This document shows positions 57,945-64,000 of a stretch of 64,000 nucleotides of DNA, in pieces; the stretch's first letter is position 1, and each line of letters starts with the position of its first letter. Below the pieces are notes generated by a model. It was given only the letters and a program-made list of their open reading frames with translations. It made no database searches and was not told the origin of the DNA. The stretch lies in the NCBI GenBank assembly GCA_019671005.1, contig CM033752.1, forward strand, positions 17,864,969-17,928,968. The letters run 5' to 3'. This stretch comes from Hibiscus mutabilis (taxonomy: Eukaryota; Streptophyta; Magnoliopsida; Malvales; Malvaceae). The translations under genes were made by a program, and so were the position numbers.

Positions 57945-58590
57945 AAGTTCTATACAGGAAGAACTTATGAGCCTGAAGATTCGGCCGAGGAAAAGCGGAG
58001 AGTTCCAGAAGAAAACGTGATTCCGAAGTTGTGAGCAGGGAAGTCGGATCCGAGGCTTCAGAAGCTAAAAGTTTTATATAGGAAGGGCTTGCAGCTCCAG
58101 GGTGAAGACTAGCAGTTCTATATAGGAAGAACTCCCAGCCGAAGGAATTCACCCATGATACACAAGGTTTTATATAGGGAAAACCTGTTGTGTTGAAGGC
58201 GAAGAGTCCTATATAGGAAGGGATCCGAGCTTTACTGTCTTAGAGTGAGAGGTTCTATATAGGAAAAACCTGTAGCTCCAAGATTTCAGAAGCTAAAAGT
58301 TCTATATAGGAAGGACTGACAGCTCCAGGGTTTGAAGACTAGCAGTTCTATACAGGAGGAACTCCCAGTCGGAAGAATCCATCAGTTGCACAAAAGGTTT
58401 TATATAGGAGAAACCAGCGTTGAAGGTGAAGAGTTCTATATAGGAAGGACCCCAAGCTTTACCGTCTCAGAATGAAAAGTTCTATATAGGAGGGACTCAT
58501 AACTCGAGGCTTCAGAATGAAAGGTTCTATATAGGGAGGACCTATAGTTCCAAGATCAGAAGGTGAAGAATTTCTATATAGGAAGAACTT
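57945..58590 (+). repeat. Repeat family 4: tandem hairpins with constant TATATAGGA loop
   Basis: About 13 units spaced on average some 48 bases, each a short inverted pair around TATA(T/C)AGG(A/G). Arms include AAGTTC/GAACTT (57,945), AAGTTTT/GGGCTT (about 58,070), AGTTC/GAACT (about 58,110 and 58,345), AGGTTTT/AAAACCT (about 58,163), AGTTC/GGACT (about 58,298 and 58,478), GGTTT/AAACC (about 58,395) and AGGTTC/GGACCT (about 58,522). Non-coding. The loop also resembles a TATA box. Confidence 0.75.
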
Positions 58591-58719
58591 ACCAGCTTGA
58601 AGATTCAGCTAAGGAAGAGCGGAAAATTCCAGAAGAACACGTGATTCCGAAGCCAAAGACAAGAAAGTAGGTCAAAAATGAGTGCTTTTGATCTTTGCTT
58701 TGTCCTCGTTTCACAAGAA

Positions 58720-58737
58720 CAAGCAAAGAGGGGCAAC
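58720..58737 (+). other. Polypurine tract of inner element
   Basis: CAAGCAAAGAGGGGCAAC right before the 3' LTR TGTAATCACT. Matches the minus-strand GCAAAGAGGGGCAGC at 61,211-61,225. Confidence 0.85.
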
Positions 58738-59990
58738 TGTAATCACTCATTTTTTATCGGGTTTTAGTGTTATTAGTATTATTTTAATAATAATATTATT
58801 AATATAAAATTAATGAAAAATAAAAAAATAATAAAAATATATTAAAAAAAAGAAAAAATTGTGTGAAGCAGGGTGCTCCACGTCACCCTTAACCCACCCC
58901 AACTGCCCATATAAAGGCATGGGGCAGGGACACAATTTCACACACAATTGCACGCCAATTTTGCCACAAAATTGGCAAATGCAATTGGCTCCCCAATTGG
59001 AAGCATGGTCGGGCGCAAGGCTGGCCAGGGTTGGGGGCAGTGCCCTCAGCCCCAGTTGGTTTGATCCAACATTCGATCAGGGTCCTATTTTAGGTCCGAT
59101 CTAGTTAATATTTTTGGAGTGGTTGCGGTAGATCTCGGTGGGGTTCAGTCGGGGTTCGTTATTCGAGCTCCTAGTTAGGTATATTTTCTTTCCTTTTTAT
59201 TTATGTTGTAATTTTTATGATTTAATGAAGTATTAGTTAATTTAAAATTGTGTTCTTTTTTACCTTGTATGTTTATTTATGCTTTAGATTAGTATTTATT
59301 ATGTTTTAAATTTATGTTTTATGTTAATATTTTAGTTATGTTAAATTTATTTTTTATGTGTTAGATTAATATTTATGAATGTTAGTATTTTATTTATGTT
59401 AGATTAGTTTTTATTTATAAGCTAGATTAATATTTATGTATGTATGTTTTAGATTAGTATTTTATTTATGTATTTTATTTATGTTATATTAGTATTCTAT
59501 TATGTTAATATTTATTTGTATTGTATTTAAATTATTTGCCATGTTTTATATTTTGCTCACTAAGGTTGCATAATGATATATAAATTTTCAATGCGGTGCC
59601 CTTTTATCCGAGCGTAAACGGGGCCAGTATCAGGCGTAATGATAGTGGTTGGGTGTTTACTCTCGGATAACGGGGCCTTTAAAATTTATTCGCAATTATA
59701 ACCGAATTTTAAACTAATCGTCACTTTAATCCGGAAAGTCTAATATTAATGAAGCGGTAATTATTAAAGTACCAATTTTGGGCGGTGTGGGGTGCTAATC
59801 ATTCCCCATCCGTAACCGACTCCCGAACCCAACAGTTTTTTAAATCTCTAGTTTTATGGTGTCCGGTGGCGACTCCAATTTCTAATATAATGCGTTTTTT
59901 AAAACCCCCACGGAATAAACATTTTATATCCGAAAAATCACAAACAGTTCGAAAACCTCGTTTTTTTAGCGAAAAAAGGACATCGCTACA
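58738..59990 (+). repeat. 3' LTR of inner element
   Basis: 1,253 bp, same ends as the 5' LTR. Lacks 17 bases (CCTACCTAAGTGGCTGG region) present at about 50,014-50,030. Contains TGGCGACTCC at 59,867. Confidence 0.9.
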
Positions 59991-61210
59991 CACGCAGACC
60001 TTGGAGCTTAACCCGATTGACCCTCGCGGGTCTCCCAAACCCGGCACCAAAACGGTGCCGTTTGGGAAAAGTTATAAAGCCCAAATTTTGGGTTATTTGT
60101 TTCATTATCAGCTGAGCCTACACTCTCTACTCTCTCTCTCTCTCATCCTTTATTCTCTCTCAACTACAACACTCAGAAACCCGACAATTCCCTTCATTTT
60201 CTATCTAACCACCAAAATAACCTCTGTTCTTCCTATGTTCTTCCAAAATCACCTATTTGATCTTCAACAAACACCTAAACACCTTAAGTTTGTGTTTTTC
60301 CTCGATTAAACTCCCTAAATCCCTTAAAACTCTTCCTAGTTCATCCTCTTTTTTACATTTGATCTATCACCGCCGCCCTTAAACACTCCCGATCTATTCA
60401 CCGGCCGTCGTAGGTGGTGCCGGTTAATACCGGTCATCGTCTCTTGTTATCCTTCTTCACTCCGGCCACCCTTGAAACTTCCGACCAAACTCTGACATTT
60501 TCCCAACAACCACCCACAACTTCCAACCACTGGTGGCCGGCCGCCGTAAAGCGATTTCTAGCCGCCGTTCACCAGAAAACCTAAAAAACCCAAAAAACGT
60601 CATTTTTTCACTAGAAGTTCCGATCACCTTGAATCTTTTGTCTTAAAAACTGATTTTAGACTCAAAAGCTAAACTGACCTCTGTAATGGCAATGCTTGAG
60701 GTCCGGTGATATCTTCATTGTCCGGTCAACGTCTGTTCATTACTACGGTGATGGTTCAGTTTTAGGCAACGGTTCAATCCCCTAGTCGGTTAGGCTACCG
60801 AGGTATAATCTCTCTCATCTTTATTCTATTATTTTATTAGTAATTATTACTTTAATCAATATCCTCATAATGACTGACATTTCTCTCTTTTACAGGTATT
60901 TATACTAAGTGGGAAATGACGTCATACAAAACCACAATCCAAGGGAGCTAGTTTGGACGAATATGGGACTGACACGTGTCCCTTTATATTAACATTTGGG
61001 CGGGAAAAAGAAAACCATATTTATTTTTGTGTTTCTTTGGTGGGTTGTAACGGAAAATGGGCGGGAATACGAGTATAAATTGGGCCTTTGTAACTGTAAA
61101 TGGACTTTTGGATTTTAAGAATATAACATGGACTTTTATGGTTATTTGGACATTTATAATGACTGATTTATTTATTTATTTATTAGCCCGGTCAAAATTC
61201 GGGTATAACA
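59991..61210 (-). mobile_element. 3' LTR of outer Tat-type element, proximal part
   Basis: On - starts TGTTATACCCGAATTTTGAC right after a PPT and runs to the inner element. Includes a (CT)n tract at about 60,129-60,149, a GC-rich section with Pro/Ser-like codons but no stable frame (60,370-60,600), and a hairpin CCCAAAC..GGCACC/GGTGCC..GTTTGGG at 60,033-60,066. Confidence 0.75.
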
Positions 61211-61225
61211 GCTGCCCCTCTTTGC
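61211..61225 (-). other. Polypurine tract of outer element
   Basis: On -: GCAAAGAGGGGCAGC directly before TGTTATACCC. It fixes the orientation: internal sequence lies at higher coordinates. Confidence 0.85.
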
Positions 61226-61334
61226 TCATTATTGTGGAACAGGGATATAGCAAAGACTGAAAATACACGAATTTTGTCCAGATCTCTTGGTCATCCTCTG
61301 AAAGGAGTATGTTCCTTTATGAACAATGCTGAAG

Positions 61335-61920
61335 TTTGAAACTGTTCTTCTCATTACGAAATTCTTCAAACTTCTGCCGAACTATGGAATCTGAAGTTGT
61401 TCTTCTCATTATGAAATTCTTCATCTTCCGAGGTTTGAAGCTGTTCTTCTTATTATGAAATTCTTTATTCCCCTGTCAAAATGTGGAATCTAAAGTTGTT
61501 CTTCTCATTATGAAATTCTTTATCTTCCGAGGTTTGAAGCTATTCTTCTCATTCTGAAATTCTTCATTCACCTGTCAAAATGTGGAATCTGAAGTCGTTA
61601 TTCTCATTATGAAATTTTTCATCTTCTGAGGTTTGAAGCTGTTCTTCTCATTATGAAATTCTTCATTCCCCTATCAAAATATGGAATATGAAGTTGTTCT
61701 TCTTATTATGAAATTCTTCATCTTCCGAGGTTTGAAGCTGTTCTTATTATGAAATTCTTCAAACATCTACCAAAATGTGGAATATGAAGCCGTTCTTCTC
61801 ATTATGAAATTCTTCATCTTCCGAGGTTTGAAGTTGTTCTTATTATGAAACTCTTCAAACATCTGCCAAAATGTGGAATCTGAAGCTGTTCTTCTCATTA
61901 TGAAATTCTTCATCTTCCAA
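61335..61920 (-). repeat. Outer element repeat family A: TTCTTCTCATTATGAAATTC units
   Basis: On + about 11 units of (G)TTCTTCTCATTATGAAATTC, alternating spacers CATCTTCCGAGGTTTGAAGC and ATTCCCCTGTCAAAATGTGG; start spacings alternate around 45 and 55 bases. Non-coding. Confidence 0.75.
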
Positions 61921-61926
61921 AATGGC

Positions 61927-62283
61927 GAACTCTTCTCAGTAGGAGCTCTTCTTTCTTCATCGGGCGAGTTCTTCTCATTAGGAACTCTGTGGCGAATTCT
62001 CCTCATTAGGAATTCTAGAGCGAACTCTTCTCATTAGGAGTTCTGGAACGAACTCTTCTCATTAGGAGTTCTTCATTCTTTGCTGGACGAATTATTCTCA
62101 TTATGAATTCTGGAGCGAGTTCTTCTCATTAGGAACTCTTCATTATTTGCTAGGCGAGTTCTTCTCATTATGAACTCTGGAACGAACTCTTCTCATTAAG
62201 AGCTCTTCATTCTTTGCTAGGCGAGTTCTTCTCATTAGTAACACTGAATTCTTTGCTGGGTGAGCTCTTCTTACTGAGAACTC
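61927..62283 (-). repeat. Outer element repeat family B: tandem hairpins with constant CTAATGAGAA loop
   Basis: Eleven 22-base inverted units on + with core TTCTCATTAG. Left/right arms: GAACTC/GAGCTC, GAGTTC/GAACTC, GAATTC/GAATTC, GAACTC/GAGTTC (twice), GAATTA/GAATTC, GAGTTC/GAACTC (twice), GAACTC/GAGCTC, GAGTTC/TAACAC, GAGCTC/GAACTC. Spacers are short (GCG, ACG, TTCTTCATTCTTTGCT). Mismatches to GAGCTC become G-U pairs on -, the element's sense strand. Confidence 0.8.
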
Positions 62284-62609
62284 TGGATTCTAGAATTGTT
62301 GATTCTGCTCTCCTTTGGGGAATAATCTTTGATGTCATTATTTTTTTGTCTAAGGTATCTTGATCTTTCTATCTGAAACTCATATGGGATCTCATCTCTT
62401 GTTTCTCTTTCTCTGTTGATCAACTTCCTCGTTTTATGCCTGCAAAAGTCAAATTTATCATTAATCTTCCATCATTGATTGTAAAAATGTGCAATTTAGG
62501 TATATCATTAGGAAACTTCAAGTGCTTCAACAAAATATACTGAAACTATGAATCTTCCTCGTTTGAGCCTGAAGTTGGTCTATCTTGCTTTTCAATCTGG
62601 CAGCTTGAA
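62284..62609 (-). other. Outer element, unassigned internal sequence
   Basis: No repeat or coding signal recognised. Confidence 0.4.
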
Positions 62610-62980
62610 TCGTTTTTCTCTTTTTCTTCTTCTTTTTTTCTTTTTTTTTCTTTTTTTCTTCTCTTTTTCCTATATTTCTTTTCTTTTTTCTCTTTTTCCT
62701 ATATTTCTTTTCTTTTTTCTTTTTTTCTTTTTCTTTTTCCTTTTCACTCTTTTTTCTTTTCTCCTTTTTCTTTTTCTTCTTTCTCCCTTTTCCTTTTTTT
62801 TTCTTTTTCCTCTTTTTTTTTTCTTTTTTCTCTTTCTTTTTTCTTTTTGTTTTTCCCTCTTTTTCTTTCTTCTCTTTTTTTCTCTTCTTTTTTCTTTTTC
62901 CTTTTTTTTGTCTTTTTGTCTTTTCATTTTTCTTGTTTTTTTCTCTTTTTTTGTTTTTCTTTTTTTTCTTTTTTTGAAAC
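62610..62980 (-). repeat. Polypyrimidine (+) / polypurine (-) tract, ~370 bp
   Basis: Almost only T and C on +, in TTTTTCTTT units, with a few G/A (TATATTTC twice). It is a purine tract on the element's sense strand, as in the inner element. A 165-codon Lys-rich minus frame is a composition artefact. Confidence 0.85.
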
Positions 62981-63059
62981 CGAGGGCCCAAAAGAGTAAT
63001 ATTTCTGTTGATATCTTGCCCCACCTCTTACTGCAATAACATTCGGAAAGTTCCCATCA

Positions 63060-63445
63060 TTTCTGAAGATATCAGCCCGAAGGACTTAACATCATGCCCG
63101 AAGGACTTATTGATGACCCGAAGGATTTAGAATTGTAATGCACTTCCTTTCCTGTGCACACAATTACATCACTCTCTTACTAACGACCCGAAGGACTTAA
63201 CATCATGCCCGAATGACTTACTGATGACCTGAAGGATTTAACATCATGCCCGAAGGACTTACTGATGACCCGAATGATTTAGAATTGCATTGCACTTCCT
63301 TTCCTGCGCAAACAATTACATCACTCCCGAAGGTGATAGCCCGAAGGACTTAACATCATGCCCGAAGGGCTTACACTAATGACCCGAAGGATTTAACATC
63401 ATGCCCGAAGGACTTACTGATGACCTGAATGATTTAGAGTTGTAA
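63060..63445 (-). repeat. Outer element repeat family C: CCCGAAGGACTT units (shared with family 3)
   Basis: On + about 12 units GCCCGAAGGACTTAACATCAT or GACCCGAAGGATTTA(G/A), i.e. the reverse complement of the 56.1-57.7 kb subunit, so same sense orientation in both elements. They are organised with a different ~45-base spacer (GCACTTCCTTTCCTGTGCAC, AATTACATCACTC) at about 63,138, 63,293 and 63,448. Confidence 0.8.
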
Positions 63446-63484
63446 TACACTTCCTTTTCTGTGCACACAATTAGAAAATCTTTG

Positions 63485-64000
63485 CTGAAACCCGCCTCTA
63501 CAAATGGATTAGAATCTTTGCTGAAATCTGCCTCTGTAAACGGATTGGAATCTTTACTGAAATCTGCCTCTGTAAACGGATTGGAATCTTTGTCGAAATC
63601 CACCTCTATAAACGAATTGAAATCTTTACTGAGATCCGTCTCTGTAAACGGATTGGAATCTTTGTTGAGATCCGCCTCTTCAAACGGATTGAAATCTTTG
63701 CTAAAATTTGCCTCTTCAATCGGATTAAAATCTTTGCTGAGATTCGCCTATTCAAACGAAACATCTGACTGAATATGCATTTTACAAACAAAATATCTTG
63801 TTGAAATCTGCTTTTGTTGAAATTTGCTTCCACAAACGGAGCCTCTTGCTCAAATCTGTCTTTTTCAAATAGAATATCTTGCTGAAATTCACCTCTAGAA
63901 ACAGGATATTTGTTGAAAATTCGTCTTTGCAAATGGAATATCTTGAGATCTGTCTCTATAAACGGGATATCTTGAGATCTGCCACTGCAAATGAAGCTTT
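63485..64000 (-). repeat. Outer element repeat family D: 36-bp tandem repeat
   Basis: Seven regular 36-base copies from 63,485 to 63,736 of the CTGAAATCTGCCTCTGTAAA / CGGATTGGAATCTTTG kind, then looser copies to the window end. Because 36 is a multiple of three the block stays open on both strands (- reads SKDSNPFTEADF, + reads SLLKSASVNGLE). Which strand, if either, was coding is unknown. Confidence 0.8.

Larger units (their letters stand above)
48882..59990 (+). mobile_element. Gag-only Tat-type Ty3/gypsy element with structured 3' region (inner)
   Basis: An 11.1-kb element with two complete LTRs (48,882-50,153 and 58,738-59,990), PBS-like site, gag remnant and PPT. No protease, RT, RNase H or integrase recognised. 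About 4.7 kb between gag and PPT is tandem repeats and purine tracts. LTRs are very similar by eye apart from a 17-base deletion in the 3' copy near 59,866, so insertion was fairly recent. It sits in the LTR of a related element in opposite orientation. Confidence 0.85.

Noticed and set aside
59785..60309. 174-codon frame on +
   Set aside because: It crosses the boundary between the inner LTR and the outer LTR, so it cannot be an ancestral gene.
61335..61920. Heat-shock-element-like GAA/TTC arrays
   Set aside because: GAA and TTC blocks do not keep the nGAAnnTTCn spacing, so a heat-shock role is not supported.
62527..63024. 165-codon Lys/Glu/Arg frame on -, and a Phe/Leu-rich frame on +
   Set aside because: Low-complexity product of the polypurine/polypyrimidine tract; both strands open because the sequence lacks stop-forming combinations.

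Overview
This window is plant nuclear DNA: AT-rich intergenic sequence filled with nested, decayed transposable elements, with one intact host-type gene. Plant signatures are Mutator-like transposase and plant mobile domain (PMD) sequences, Ty3/gypsy LTRs of the TGTAACACCC...GGTGTTACA type, a copia gag, and a DUF761 gene. The families, especially the Tat-type gag with an upstream DUF7745-like reading frame, recall cotton (Gossypium, Malvaceae). That assignment is from memory and is an inference.

Layout. 1-5.8 kb: Mutator-like element with a transposase pseudogene (+) converging on a PMD pseudogene (-), inside an inverted repeat that runs off the left edge. 5.8-8.5 kb: non-coding, with small duplications and an (AT)n tract. 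8.5-13.3 kb: three copies of one gypsy LTR (-) separated by about 300-bp remnants of PBS/PPT sequence. 13.3-23.5 kb: a minus-strand Tat-type gypsy with 5' LTR, PBS, an upstream frame and gag. A 3.8-kb solo LTR with a perfect CTTCC target duplication is inserted in the upstream frame. 23.6-35.2 kb: a plus-strand gypsy of Tekay/Del type with eroded internal region; its 3' LTR holds another solo LTR with TGCCA duplication. 35.9-36.5 kb: intact DUF761 gene. 36.8-42 kb: intergenic, with two adjacent TIR elements, tRNA-derived promoter remnants and a telomere-like duplication with a perfect hairpin. 42.1-44.5 kb: a complete 2.4-kb gag-only copia element with TATTT duplication. 44.9-47.4 kb: gypsy integrase, LTR and LINE fragments. 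47.4-64 kb: the 3' LTR and 3' internal region of a minus-strand Tat-type element, with a second, plus-strand relative (48,882-59,990) inserted in the LTR.

Most unusual point. The long non-coding 3' regions of these two related, oppositely oriented elements contain several unrelated tandem-repeat families, each folding as short hairpins. In several families the arms change in compensatory fashion while the loop stays constant, and most imperfect pairs are G-U wobbles on the strand that would be genomic RNA (sense + in one element, sense - in the other). This suggests selection for, or copying of, RNA structure in the 3' region of a gag-only retrotransposon family. It was read by eye and needs folding and covariation statistics.
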